From: an uncultured Pelagibacteraceae bacterium
GTDB lineage: Bacteria > Pseudomonadota > Alphaproteobacteria > Pelagibacterales > Pelagibacteraceae
Assembly: GCA_902560565.1 (NCBI GenBank)
Contig: CACEMG010000001.1
Coordinates: 102,194 to 166,193, forward strand
Length of the DNA: 64,000 nt
Reading direction: 5' to 3'
The notes under the pieces are model-generated. The model worked only from the letters and a program-made list of their open reading frames with translations. It ran no database searches and was not told the DNA's origin. The position numbers were made by a program, and so were the translations under genes. Positions 22,587-31,574 of this stretch are shown here, in pieces (positions within the stretch are counted from its first letter, which is position 1; each line of letters starts with the position of its first letter).

Positions 22587-23204
22587 ATGGATGAAAAAAA
22601 TATCAATTTTAAAGATAATGAAGATGCAAATACCAAAGATGAAGTTTTAACAGATGAAGCTGTTAAAACAGAGAATGAACAAGAAATAACTCCAGAGGAA
22701 AAAATAAACGAACTCGAGGACAAGTTAAAAAGAACATTCGCTGAAATGGAAAATCAGAGACGAAGATATGAAAAAGAAAAAGACGATGCTTTTGAGTATG
22801 GTGGTTTTTCCTTTGCAAAAGAAACTTTAAGTTTATTAGATAATTTAGATAGATCAAAAATATCTTTAGAAAATGATGAAAAACTTAAAAATTCTGAATC
22901 TTTAAAAAAAATTTTTGAGCACCTAGATATTATAAAGAAAGATATGATTTCAATTTTTAAGAAAAATAACATCGAACAAATTGAAACTATAAATAAAAAA
23001 CTAGACCCCAACTTTCATCAGGCAATGATGGAGATCGAGGATGATTCAAAAGAACCAGGAACTATAATTCAGGAAATACAGTCAGGATATATGATGAAGG
23101 ATCGTCTTTTACGACCTGCTCTGGTAGGAGTATCTAAAAAAACAAATAATTCAAAAAAAAAGGACGAAATTGATAAAAAAGACGATAAAAATATTAAAAA
23201 ATAA
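22587..23204 (+). CDS. grpE: Nucleotide exchange factor GrpE
   Basis: GrpE core RTFAEMENQRRRYEKEKDDAFEYGGFSFAKETLSLLDNLDRS; upstream of dnaK. Confidence 0.95.
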   Translation: MDEKNINFKDNEDANTKDEVLTDEAVKTENEQEITPEEKINELEDKLKRTFAEMENQRRRYEKEKDDAFEYGGFSFAKETLSLLDNLDRSKISLENDEKLKNSESLKKIFEHLDIIKKDMISIFKKNNIEQIETINKKLDPNFHQAMMEIEDDSKEPGTIIQEIQSGYMMKDRLLRPALVGVSKKTNNSKKKDEIDKKDDKNIKK

Positions 23205-23215
23205 GCAAAAATCAA

Positions 23216-23246
23216 CTTGTAGACAAAGAAATAGCACTTATATGAG
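23216..23246 (+). promoter_or_regulatory. Candidate RpoH promoter of dnaK
   Basis: CTTG (23216-23219) - 17 nt - CTTATATGAG (23237-23246); matches the alphaproteobacterial heat-shock consensus CTTG-N17/18-CYTATNTNNG as I recall it. Confidence 0.75.
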
Positions 23247-23255
23247 ATATTAATT

Positions 23256-25178
23256 ATGAGTAAAGTAATAGGCATAGACTTAGGAACAACAAACTCTTGC
23301 GTCGCAATAATGGATGGAACGCAAGCAAAGGTATTAGAAAATGCAGAGGGTGCAAGAACTACTCCTTCTGTGGTAGCTTTTACTGAAAGTGATGAAAAAT
23401 TAATAGGACAGCCGGCAAAGAGACAGGCGGTTACTAATCCAGAGAATACTATATTTGCAGTTAAAAGATTAATTGGTAGAAATTTCAATGATGCTACAGT
23501 CAAGAAAGATATTGAAACTGCGCCTTTTAAAATAATTAACTCTGATAAAGGCGATGCATGGATAGAGGCAAAAGGACAAAAATACTCTCCATCTCAAATT
23601 TCAGCTTTTGTTTTACAAAAAATGAAAGAAACAGCAGAAAAATATTTAGGACAAGAAGTATTAAAAGCTGTAATCACTGTACCAGCATATTTTAACGATG
23701 CCCAAAGACAAGCAACTAAGGATGCCGGTAAAATTGCTGGCCTAGAAGTTTTAAGAATAATAAATGAGCCAACAGCTGCCTCTTTAGCCTATGGATTAGA
23801 CAAAAAAGCAAATAAGAAAATTGCAGTTTATGATTTAGGTGGTGGTACATTTGATGTTTCGATTTTAGAATTAGGAGATGGTGTTTTTGAAGTTAAGTCT
23901 ACAAATGGTGATACATTTCTAGGTGGAGAAGACTTTGACAACACGATTGTAGAATATCTTTTAAATGAATTTAAAAAAGAAAATGGAATAGATTTAAAAT
24001 CAGATAAATTGGCTTTACAAAGATTAAAAGAAGCTGCTGAAAAAGCTAAGATTGAACTGTCTTCAGCTACGCAAACTGAAATAAACCTCCCTTTTATTAC
24101 TGCGGACAAAACTGGTCCAAAACATATCAACTTAAAGATGACAAGAGCAAAGTTAGAAGCTTTAGTCGAAGATTTAATTTCTAGAACTATTCCACCATGC
24201 AAAACAGCTTTAAAAGATGCTGGATTATCAGCGGGCGAAATAGATGAAATAGTTTTAGTAGGTGGTATGACAAGAATGCCAAAAGTTATTCAGGAAGTTA
24301 AAAATTTTTTTGGTAAAGATCCAAATAAATCTGTAAATCCTGACGAAGTGGTGGCAATGGGTGCAGCAATACAAGCTGGTGTTTTACAAGGTGATGTTAA
24401 AGATGTTCTGTTGCTTGATGTAACTCCACTTTCATTAGGTATTGAAACATTAGGTGGAGTATCAACAAAATTAATTGATAAAAACACAACCATACCAACA
24501 AAAAAAAGTCAGGTTTTTTCTACAGCTGAAGATAATCAACCTGCTGTATCAATCAGAGTTCTTCAAGGAGAAAGAGAAATGGCAGCTGATAACAAAGTTT
24601 TGGGAAACTTTGAGTTAGTTGGTATTGCCCCAGCTCCGAGAGGTGTCCCACAGATAGAAGTGGCATTTGATATAGATGCAAATGGAATTGTAAATGTTTC
24701 AGCTAAAGATAAAGGCACTGGTAAAGAGCAGAAAATCCAAATCCAAGCATCTGGAGGTTTAAGTGAAGATGAGATTAATAAAATGGTAAAAGAAGCTGAG
24801 GCTAATAAAGAAGCTGATAAGAAAAAAAGAGAGTCAGTAGATTCAAGAAATCAAGCTGATACGCTTTTACATTCGACAGAGAAAAATTTGAAAGAGCATG
24901 GATCTAAAGTTTCAGAGGCAGATAAGAAAGCAATTGAAACAGCATCTGCAAACCTAAGAAATGCACTTAAAGGAACTGATGTAGAAGATATTAAAAAGAA
25001 AACACAAGATTTAGTACAGTCTTCAATGAAATTAGGTGAAGCAATTTATAAATCCCAACAGAGTGCTAAACCTGGAGATGCACCAAAAGATAATAAAGAA
25101 GAAGGAAAAAAAGACGATAACGTTGTTGATGCAGACTTTGAAGAAGTAAAAGACGAGAATAAAGAGAAGAGCGCCTAA
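23256..25178 (+). CDS. dnaK: Chaperone DnaK (Hsp70)
   Basis: [36 protein letters not shown]. Confidence 0.99.
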   Translation: MSKVIGIDLGTTNSCVAIMDGTQAKVLENAEGARTTPSVVAFTESDEKLIGQPAKRQAVTNPENTIFAVKRLIGRNFNDATVKKDIETAPFKIINSDKGDAWIEAKGQKYSPSQISAFVLQKMKETAEKYLGQEVLKAVITVPAYFNDAQRQATKDAGKIAGLEVLRIINEPTAASLAYGLDKKANKKIAVYDLGGGTFDVSILELGDGVFEVKSTNGDTFLGGEDFDNTIVEYLLNEFKKENGIDLKSDKLALQRLKEAAEKAKIELSSATQTEINLPFITADKTGPKHINLKMTRAKLEALVEDLISRTIPPCKTALKDAGLSAGEIDEIVLVGGMTRMPKVIQEVKNFFGKDPNKSVNPDEVVAMGAAIQAGVLQGDVKDVLLLDVTPLSLGIETLGGVSTKLIDKNTTIPTKKSQVFSTAEDNQPAVSIRVLQGEREMAADNKVLGNFELVGIAPAPRGVPQIEVAFDIDANGIVNVSAKDKGTGKEQKIQIQASGGLSEDEINKMVKEAEANKEADKKKRESVDSRNQADTLLHSTEKNLKEHGSKVSEADKKAIETASANLRNALKGTDVEDIKKKTQDLVQSSMKLGEAIYKSQQSAKPGDAPKDNKEEGKKDDNVVDADFEEVKDENKEKSA

Positions 25179-25205
25179 ATAACAACTGATTGTCTCTAAA
25201 TTGTT

Positions 25206-26330
25206 ATGGCAAAAAGAGATTATTATGATGTTTTAGGTGTAAATAAAAGCGCAACCCCAGATCAAATTAAATCTGCCTATAGAAAATTGGCAGTAAAATA
25301 TCATCCAGATAAAAACAAAGGAGATAAAGCTTCTGAAGATAAGTTTAAAGAAGCATCTGAAGCCTATCACGTTCTATCAAATACGGAAAGAAAACAAAGT
25401 TATGATAATTTCGGACACTCTGCTTTTGAAAATGGCGGGGGAGGTAGAGGAGGATTTAGTAATTTTGATTTTTCAAGCCATTTCTCTGATATTTTTGAAG
25501 ATTTTTTTGGTGAAGGTTTTGGAGGTGGAAGAAGGTCTAGAAGATCAAATAATAGAGGTTCTGACCTGAGATACGATTTATCTATTACTCTTGAAGAAGC
25601 TTATTTAGGAAAAAAACAAGATATAAAATTTTCTTCATCCGAAAAATGTGATACCTGCAAAGGCAGTGGATCTAAACCAGGGCATAACGTAGGTTCCTGT
25701 TCAATGTGTGGAGGTCATGGTCAAGTGAGATCAAGCCAAGGATTTTTTACTGTTCAACAAACATGTCCGCAATGTTCAGGATCAGGAGAAGAAATTACAA
25801 ATCCTTGCTCCAGTTGTGGAGGACAGGGTAAAAAACAATCATCCAAGAGATTATCTGTAACTATTCCCAAAGGTGTTGATGACGGAACTAGAATAAGATT
25901 ATCAGGCAAAGGTGAGGCTGGGACGAGAGGAGCAGGAAATGGAGATTTATACCTATTTATAAATGTTTATTCACACGAATTATTCAAAAGATCAGAGGAG
26001 AATTTATTTTTTGAATGCCCTATTTCGATCGCAGACGCTGCCTTGGGAACCTCTTTAGAAATTCCCACAATAGATGGAGGAAAAGCAAAAATTAAAATCC
26101 CTCCAGGAACACAAAGTGGCAAACAGTTTAGATTAAGAGGCAAAGGTATGCCTTTTATGAGGGGAAGTGGAACAGGGGATCTTTATATCCAAGTAAACAC
26201 TGAAGTTCCAATTTCTTTAAATAAAGAACAGAAAGAATTATTAGAAAAATTCAGGGAAATAGAAAACGAAAAATCAAATCCAAGTATAAAAAAATTCTTT
26301 CAAAAAGCTAAAAGTTTCTGGAAAAGTTAA
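25206..26330 (+). CDS. dnaJ: Chaperone DnaJ
   Basis: J domain with HPD; four CxxCxGxG-type zinc repeats. Confidence 0.98.
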   Translation: MAKRDYYDVLGVNKSATPDQIKSAYRKLAVKYHPDKNKGDKASEDKFKEASEAYHVLSNTERKQSYDNFGHSAFENGGGGRGGFSNFDFSSHFSDIFEDFFGEGFGGGRRSRRSNNRGSDLRYDLSITLEEAYLGKKQDIKFSSSEKCDTCKGSGSKPGHNVGSCSMCGGHGQVRSSQGFFTVQQTCPQCSGSGEEITNPCSSCGGQGKKQSSKRLSVTIPKGVDDGTRIRLSGKGEAGTRGAGNGDLYLFINVYSHELFKRSEENLFFECPISIADAALGTSLEIPTIDGGKAKIKIPPGTQSGKQFRLRGKGMPFMRGSGTGDLYIQVNTEVPISLNKEQKELLEKFREIENEKSNPSIKKFFQKAKSFWKS

Positions 26331-26359
26331 TCTCTTTAAAGCATAATAGATTTTTTATT

Positions 26360-27208
26360 ATGTTTTATCTATCCACAAAATCAAAAATTTATATTGCTAA
26401 TATTTTAAGCAAAATTTTAATTTTTTTTTTAAGCGAAAAAAAAAGAGTTATTTTAAGGAATAATATTAAATATGAGATTGATCTAAATGAGGCAATTGAT
26501 TTAGGGATATTTTTAGGAGTCAAAAATGAAGATAAACTTTATAAGATTCAAAATTTTTTAAGTTCTAAAAAGAAACATGTTTTGGTAGATATAGGCTCAA
26601 ACGTTGGTTCTGTAACATTACCTTTGGCTAAGTTATTTAATTTATCAACTATAATTTCTATAGAACCTACCAATTTCGCATTTTATAAATTGAAAAAAAA
26701 TTTAAAACTTAATCCAGATTTAGAAAAAAGAGTCAAATTGTTTAATATTTTTATATCCGATAAAAAAAAAAAAGTTAATTATGTCCACTCATCATGGGAC
26801 CTAAAAACAAAAGAAAATAAGCATAAAATTCACCTTGGAACTTTAAAGAAAACATCAAATAAAACACAATCGCTTTCGCAAGTTCTAAATAAAGTTGGTA
26901 AAAAAATTGATTTTATAAAAATTGATGTGGATGGTTATGAAATCAATGTGCTTAAAAGTGGAAAAAAATTAATAAATAAATATAAACCATTAATTTACTT
27001 TGAATTTGCACCTTACCTTTATAAAGAATTTGGTTATTCGCCCAAAATTCTTATAGATTTTATTAAGAAAGAATTAAACTATACATTTTTAAATGAAAAT
27101 TTTAATGAAGTTCAAAATGTCAATGAAATTAGTGAAAATTTAAAGGACAGATCTATGAATTTTTTTTTAGCACATAAAAAAAATTTATCACAATTTAAAA
27201 ATTTATAA
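26360..27208 (+). CDS. FkbM-family methyltransferase
   Basis: LVDIGSNVGSVTLPLAKLF; SIEPTNFAFYKLKKNL; IDFIKIDVDGYEINVLKSGKKLI. Confidence 0.88.
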   Translation: MFYLSTKSKIYIANILSKILIFFLSEKKRVILRNNIKYEIDLNEAIDLGIFLGVKNEDKLYKIQNFLSSKKKHVLVDIGSNVGSVTLPLAKLFNLSTIISIEPTNFAFYKLKKNLKLNPDLEKRVKLFNIFISDKKKKVNYVHSSWDLKTKENKHKIHLGTLKKTSNKTQSLSQVLNKVGKKIDFIKIDVDGYEINVLKSGKKLINKYKPLIYFEFAPYLYKEFGYSPKILIDFIKKELNYTFLNENFNEVQNVNEISENLKDRSMNFFLAHKKNLSQFKNL

Positions 27209-27210
27209 TT

Positions 27211-27378
27211 ATGAATTTAGAGCAAATAATGCCTGCAATAGCAATGATATTAGTGTTAATATTAGTGCTCCCTGGATTTTTATCATCCAATTCAAATTTA
27301 AGAATTTTTTTAAAAAACATATCTATTTGGGCTATAATTGTTTTAGTTGTTATGATAGTTCTTTATTTCTTTAATTAA
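27211..27378 (+). CDS. Small membrane protein (55 aa), below ORF-track cutoff
   Basis: ATG at 27211, TAA ending 27378: MNLEQIMPAIAMILVLILVLPGFLSSNSNLRIFLKNISIWAIIVLVVMIVLYFFN; two TM segments; stop abuts dapB ATG. Confidence 0.75.
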   Translation: MNLEQIMPAIAMILVLILVLPGFLSSNSNLRIFLKNISIWAIIVLVVMIVLYFFN

Positions 27379-28155
27379 ATGAAAAAAATAAATTTAGCTA
27401 TAACTGGTTGCATGGGCAGGATGGGCAAACAAATTATTAAATCAGCCAAATCTGATAAAAATTTCAAAATTGTAACACTTACAGAAAATAGAGTTATCAA
27501 AAATAAGATTAGTGGAATTAATCCTTGCTTAAATACAATTGAAGCTTTCAAAAAAGTAAATTTGATAATAGATTTTAGTGTACCAAAATGTACCTTTGAA
27601 ATTCTTAAAATTTCATCCAAACTTAAAAAAAAAGTAGTTATTGGAACAACAGGATTTTCAAAAAAAGAGGAAGCTTTAATAAAAAAATACTCAAGAATAA
27701 TACCTATTCTTAAGGCAGGAAATATGAGCCTAGGTATTAATTTATTAATGTACTTAACGGAAATTGCATCAAAATCTTTAGGTGATAAATTTTTGAGTAA
27801 AGTTTTTGAGATACACCATAAACACAAGAAAGACTATCCATCAGGAACTGCGTTAATGCTTGGTAGAGGTATTGCTACAGGTAAAAATAAGGAATTTTAC
27901 AGGTTAATAGGTAAAAAATATTTAAATCAGAAATCGTTCCCTTATGGAAAAAAAATTAACTTTAATTCTCTTAGAAAAGGGGAAATTGTGGGTGAACATG
28001 AAGTTGCTTTTTCGAGTGGTAAAGAAATAATTACTTTAAATCATGAAGCGTTTGATAGGGCACTTTATTCTGAAGGAGCTTTAACTGCTGCAAAGTGGCT
28101 AAATAATAAAAAGCCTGGACTTTATTCTATGAGGGATGTCTTGAATTTTAGTTAA
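27379..28155 (+). CDS. dapB: 4-hydroxy-tetrahydrodipicolinate reductase
   Basis: INLAITGCMGRMGKQIIKS; EIHHKHKKDYPSGTAL. Confidence 0.96.
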   Translation: MKKINLAITGCMGRMGKQIIKSAKSDKNFKIVTLTENRVIKNKISGINPCLNTIEAFKKVNLIIDFSVPKCTFEILKISSKLKKKVVIGTTGFSKKEEALIKKYSRIIPILKAGNMSLGINLLMYLTEIASKSLGDKFLSKVFEIHHKHKKDYPSGTALMLGRGIATGKNKEFYRLIGKKYLNQKSFPYGKKINFNSLRKGEIVGEHEVAFSSGKEIITLNHEAFDRALYSEGALTAAKWLNNKKPGLYSMRDVLNFS

Positions 28156-28808
28156 TGAGTGAAAAAGATCGAGCAAAAATAATATTAAAGATTTTAAACA
28201 AAACATATCCAAAGATTTCCGTGCCATTAAAAAGTAGAAATGTTTTTACATTACTTATATCTGTTTTGCTATCAGCTCAATGCACAGATGTTAATGTTAA
28301 TAATGTTACAAAAAATATTTATCCTAAATACTATAAACCTAGGCATTTTTTAAATTTAGGAAGAAAAAAAATTGAAAAACTAATCAAAAAAATAGGAATA
28401 TTTAGAATTAAAGCTAAAAGTATCTACAATCTATCAAAAATATTAGTCGAAAAATATGACGGTGATGTACCAAAAACTTTTGAAGAATTGGAAGAATTAC
28501 CTGGAGTGGGTCACAAAACTGCAAGCGTGGTCATGTCTCAAGGTTTTGGACATCCTGCTTTCCCAGTTGATACACATATTCACCGTCTTGCTCAAAGGTG
28601 GGGCTTAACAAATGGAAAAAATGTTGTCCAAACAGAGAAAGATTTAAAAAGATTATTTTCGAAGAAATATTGGAACAAATTACATCTGCAAATAATTTAT
28701 TATGGTAGGGAATACTGTAAAGCTCGAGAATGTTATGGAATAACTTGTAAAATTTGTACCAGTTGTTATCCTAATAGAAAAAAACCAATTCAAACAAAGA
28801 AAGCTTGA
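28155..28808 (+). CDS. nth: Endonuclease III
   Basis: LLSAQCTDVNVNNVT; LPGVGHKTASVVM; C-terminal Cys cluster. Confidence 0.97.
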   Translation: MSEKDRAKIILKILNKTYPKISVPLKSRNVFTLLISVLLSAQCTDVNVNNVTKNIYPKYYKPRHFLNLGRKKIEKLIKKIGIFRIKAKSIYNLSKILVEKYDGDVPKTFEELEELPGVGHKTASVVMSQGFGHPAFPVDTHIHRLAQRWGLTNGKNVVQTEKDLKRLFSKKYWNKLHLQIIYYGREYCKARECYGITCKICTSCYPNRKKPIQTKKA

Positions 28809-28809
28809 T

Positions 28810-29739
28810 ATGAAAATTCTAGGTATAGGAAATGCAATTGTTGATGTTATTTGCAAAGTGGAAGATAATTTTTTAAGTAAAAATAATCTTACTAAAAGTA
28901 CAATGAAATTAATCTTTGATGACAAAGAGTTCAAAAGTTTACTATCTAGTCTTAAAATAGAAAAGACTGTATCAGGTGGATCAGTTGCTAATTCTATAGT
29001 TGGTTTATCCCAACTAGGTAATCAAGTGGGCTTTATTGGTAAAGTTTCCGATGATAATCTTGGTAGTAAATATGAAGAGGGCCTAAAACAAGAAAATGTA
29101 AAATATTTTTATTCTAAGAAAAAAGAAGAACTTCCGACTGGTACTTGCTTAATATTAGTAACTCCTGACTCTGAAAGAACAATGTGTACCTTTTTAGGTA
29201 CAGCAGGTAAAATAAATGAAAACGATGTAAGCACAGATGCAATCAAACAAAGTGAAATTATACTTTTAGAAGGATATCTATGGGATGAAGGTGAACCTAA
29301 AAAAGCATTTGATAAAGCTATTAAGAATGCAAATAAAGTTGCAATGTCTTTGTCTGATCAGTTCTGTGTTGATAGACATAAACCTCATTTTCTGGAATTA
29401 GTAAAAACTAAATTAGATATAACTTTCGCAAACGAACAAGAAGTAATGTCTTTAATAGACGCAAAATCTTTCGATGATGTAATAAATTTCTCAAAATCTC
29501 TTGGTAAAATAATCGTTTTAACAAGGGGCGAAAAAGGGGCAGTAGCAATTAATAAAAATGAAGTCGTCGAATGTGGTATAAAGCAAGGACTTAAAATTGT
29601 AGACTTAACTGGTGCAGGAGATCTATTTGCAGCTGGGTTTTTACACGGTCACATAAATAATATGACACTTAAGGAATGCCTAGATAAGGGAACTGAAATG
29701 TCATCGAAAGTGATTCAGCAGATTGGTGCAAGACTTTAA
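28810..29739 (+). CDS. PfkB-family sugar/adenosine kinase
   Basis: GGSVANSIVGLSQLG; DLTGAGDLFAAGFLHG. Confidence 0.92.
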   Translation: MKILGIGNAIVDVICKVEDNFLSKNNLTKSTMKLIFDDKEFKSLLSSLKIEKTVSGGSVANSIVGLSQLGNQVGFIGKVSDDNLGSKYEEGLKQENVKYFYSKKKEELPTGTCLILVTPDSERTMCTFLGTAGKINENDVSTDAIKQSEIILLEGYLWDEGEPKKAFDKAIKNANKVAMSLSDQFCVDRHKPHFLELVKTKLDITFANEQEVMSLIDAKSFDDVINFSKSLGKIIVLTRGEKGAVAINKNEVVECGIKQGLKIVDLTGAGDLFAAGFLHGHINNMTLKECLDKGTEMSSKVIQQIGARL

Positions 29740-29855
29740 ATTATATTCTTTGTTTTTTTCCTTTTAAAGCTCCCTTTGCCTTTTTTTGGTTTAATCACCC
29801 TAATTTTATATTTAGGTGTCATTAAATCCTTAGCGATTGAATTTTTTTTTTTCAC
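29736..29855 (-). CDS. arfA: ArfA-like alternative ribosome-rescue factor, 39 aa, GTG start
   Basis: (V/M)KKKNSIAKDLMTPKYKIRVIKPKKGKGSFKRKKTKNII*; resembles E. coli ArfA [32 protein letters not shown] (from memory); GTG overlaps upstream stop as TAGTG. Confidence 0.75.
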   Translation of the reverse strand: MKKKNSIAKDLMTPKYKIRVIKPKKGKGSFKRKKTKNII

Positions 29856-30433
29856 TATATAAAATATCCTTTTTTGTCACTTTGAATAAAATTTTGGTCA
29901 TCAAAAGCTTTTTTAATTTTTTTTCTCAGTCTGTATACATGAGTTTCTACTGTATGTGTCTCTGAGTCTTCTGCGTAACCCCAAACTTCTTTTTGCAAAA
30001 CATTTATGTTTATTGGATCCTTTTGCTTTTTTAGAAATAATAAAATCTCGATTTCCCGTTCAGTAAGTTTTAGCATATTATTTTTAGAAGAAAAAACTCT
30101 AGAATTTATGTTTAAAGTGTATTCTTTAATATTAATATTTGATTGAAAATCGTATTGTTGCATCAATAAATTTGAATTGATTTTTTCGACCAATGAAAAG
30201 AGATTAAATGGATAATTTTCTATTTTTATTATTTGTTTCTTATCAATTAAATTATTATCGAAATTTTCTGTTGTTAAAACAATGAAGTTCCTATCCCCTC
30301 TTTTCTTTTGTTCATTTAATAAATCTTTTTCGTTTTCAAAATCAAATAAATCAAAATTAAAAAAGTTTTTAATCTCATAAATAATATTATATAAAACTTT
30401 AAAGTTTAAAATATAAACTGCCGATTTACTCAT
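29855..30433 (-). CDS. OmpR/PhoB-type winged-helix regulator with a degenerate receiver-like N-terminus
   Basis: MLKLTEREIEILLFLKKQ...VLQKEVWGYAEDSETHTVETHVYRLRKKIKKAF. Confidence 0.85.
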   Translation of the reverse strand: MSKSAVYILNFKVLYNIIYEIKNFFNFDLFDFENEKDLLNEQKKRGDRNFIVLTTENFDNNLIDKKQIIKIENYPFNLFSLVEKINSNLLMQQYDFQSNINIKEYTLNINSRVFSSKNNMLKLTEREIEILLFLKKQKDPININVLQKEVWGYAEDSETHTVETHVYRLRKKIKKAFDDQNFIQSDKKGYFI

Positions 30434-30444
30434 TTGGTTAATTT

Positions 30445-30936
30445 ATGCTAATAAAAGTTAAAAATAAAGATACTTTAATTTTTGATGACTTTATTTTTCG
30501 TTGCTCAGTAGGGAAAAAAGGAATCTCCAGCAGTAAAAGAGAAGGTGATTTAAGGACACCAAAAGGATTGTTTAAACTTGGAGCTGTTTATTATAGGTCA
30601 GATAGAATTAAAAATTTACAAACAAAACTAGCCTTAAAAAAAATTAAAAAAAATATGGGTTGGTGTAATGATCCAACGAGTAAAAAATATAATTCTTTAA
30701 TTAACATAAATGACAAAATAAGATGTGAAAAATTGTACCGAAAAGACAAAAAATATGATGTCTTAATTGTGATTAATTATAATACAAAAAAAACGGTACC
30801 TTTCAAAGGGAGCGCAATATTTATACATTTAACTAAGAATTTTAATGGAACAGCAGGATGTGTAGCGCTTTTAAAAAAAGATCTATTAATATTATTAAAA
30901 CTTATTAATAAAAAAACAAAAATTAAAATTTATTAA
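30445..30936 (+). CDS. L,D-transpeptidase (YkuD-like) family protein
   Basis: REGDLRTPKGLFKLGAVYYR; IFIHLTKNFNGTAGCVALLKKDL (His/Cys motif). Confidence 0.87.
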   Translation: MLIKVKNKDTLIFDDFIFRCSVGKKGISSSKREGDLRTPKGLFKLGAVYYRSDRIKNLQTKLALKKIKKNMGWCNDPTSKKYNSLININDKIRCEKLYRKDKKYDVLIVINYNTKKTVPFKGSAIFIHLTKNFNGTAGCVALLKKDLLILLKLINKKTKIKIY

Positions 30937-31574
30937 CTACGTTCACCAAAGATTTTTGATCCAATTCTTACATATGTTGCAGAATTTTTTGCAGCTGAAA
31001 GATAGTCGTTAGACATTCCCATACTTAATTCTTTAAAATTTGTTTTCTTTAGAATTTCAATCATCTTTTTAAAATAAATTTCTGTATCATCGACAAAAGG
31101 AGGTATACACATCAAACCAACTATATCTAATTCAAAATTTTCAATTTTTTTATAAAACGATTCAAATTGAGATAAAACAATACCATTTTTCTGATCCTCA
31201 TCTCCAATATTGACTTGAATAAACAATTTTGGTTTAAAATTTTTTTTTACTTGCTCGTTAGCTATCTTGTCAGCTAATTTTATATTATCCAAGGAATGAA
31301 TAAAATCGAATAATGGTAAACAAAACTTTACCTTGTTTGTTTGTAACTTGCCAATTAAGTGCAATTTAATAGATTTATTTTTTTCTTTTATTTCTGTCCA
31401 TTTTTCTAAAGCTTCTTGGACTTTATTTTCTCCAAAATGTAAATGGCCATAATCAATCGCAGGCTGAATATGTTCTATTGGAAAAGTTTTTGAGACTGCA
31501 ATTATCTTTGTATCAGAATTTATTGCGCTTAACTCCTTATTGATTAGTATCAGGTTATTTACAATTTTATGCAT
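30933..31574 (-). CDS. YggS/PROSC-family PLP-binding protein
   Basis: IIAVSKTFPIEHIQPAIDYGHLHFGENKVQEA; HLIGKLQTNKVK; LSMGMSNDYLSAA. Confidence 0.96.
   Translation of the reverse strand: MHKIVNNLILINKELSAINSDTKIIAVSKTFPIEHIQPAIDYGHLHFGENKVQEALEKWTEIKEKNKSIKLHLIGKLQTNKVKFCLPLFDFIHSLDNIKLADKIANEQVKKNFKPKLFIQVNIGDEDQKNGIVLSQFESFYKKIENFELDIVGLMCIPPFVDDTEIYFKKMIEILKKTNFKELSMGMSNDYLSAAKNSATYVRIGSKIFGERS

Noticed and set aside
23069-23503. 144-aa minus-strand ORF over grpE/dnaK junction
   Set aside because: Antisense to the grpE end, dnaK promoter and dnaK N-terminus.
23828-24202. 124-aa minus-strand ORF
   Set aside because: Antisense within dnaK.
27375-27827. 150-aa minus-strand ORF
   Set aside because: Antisense to dapB; hydrophobic shadow frame of an AT-rich gene.
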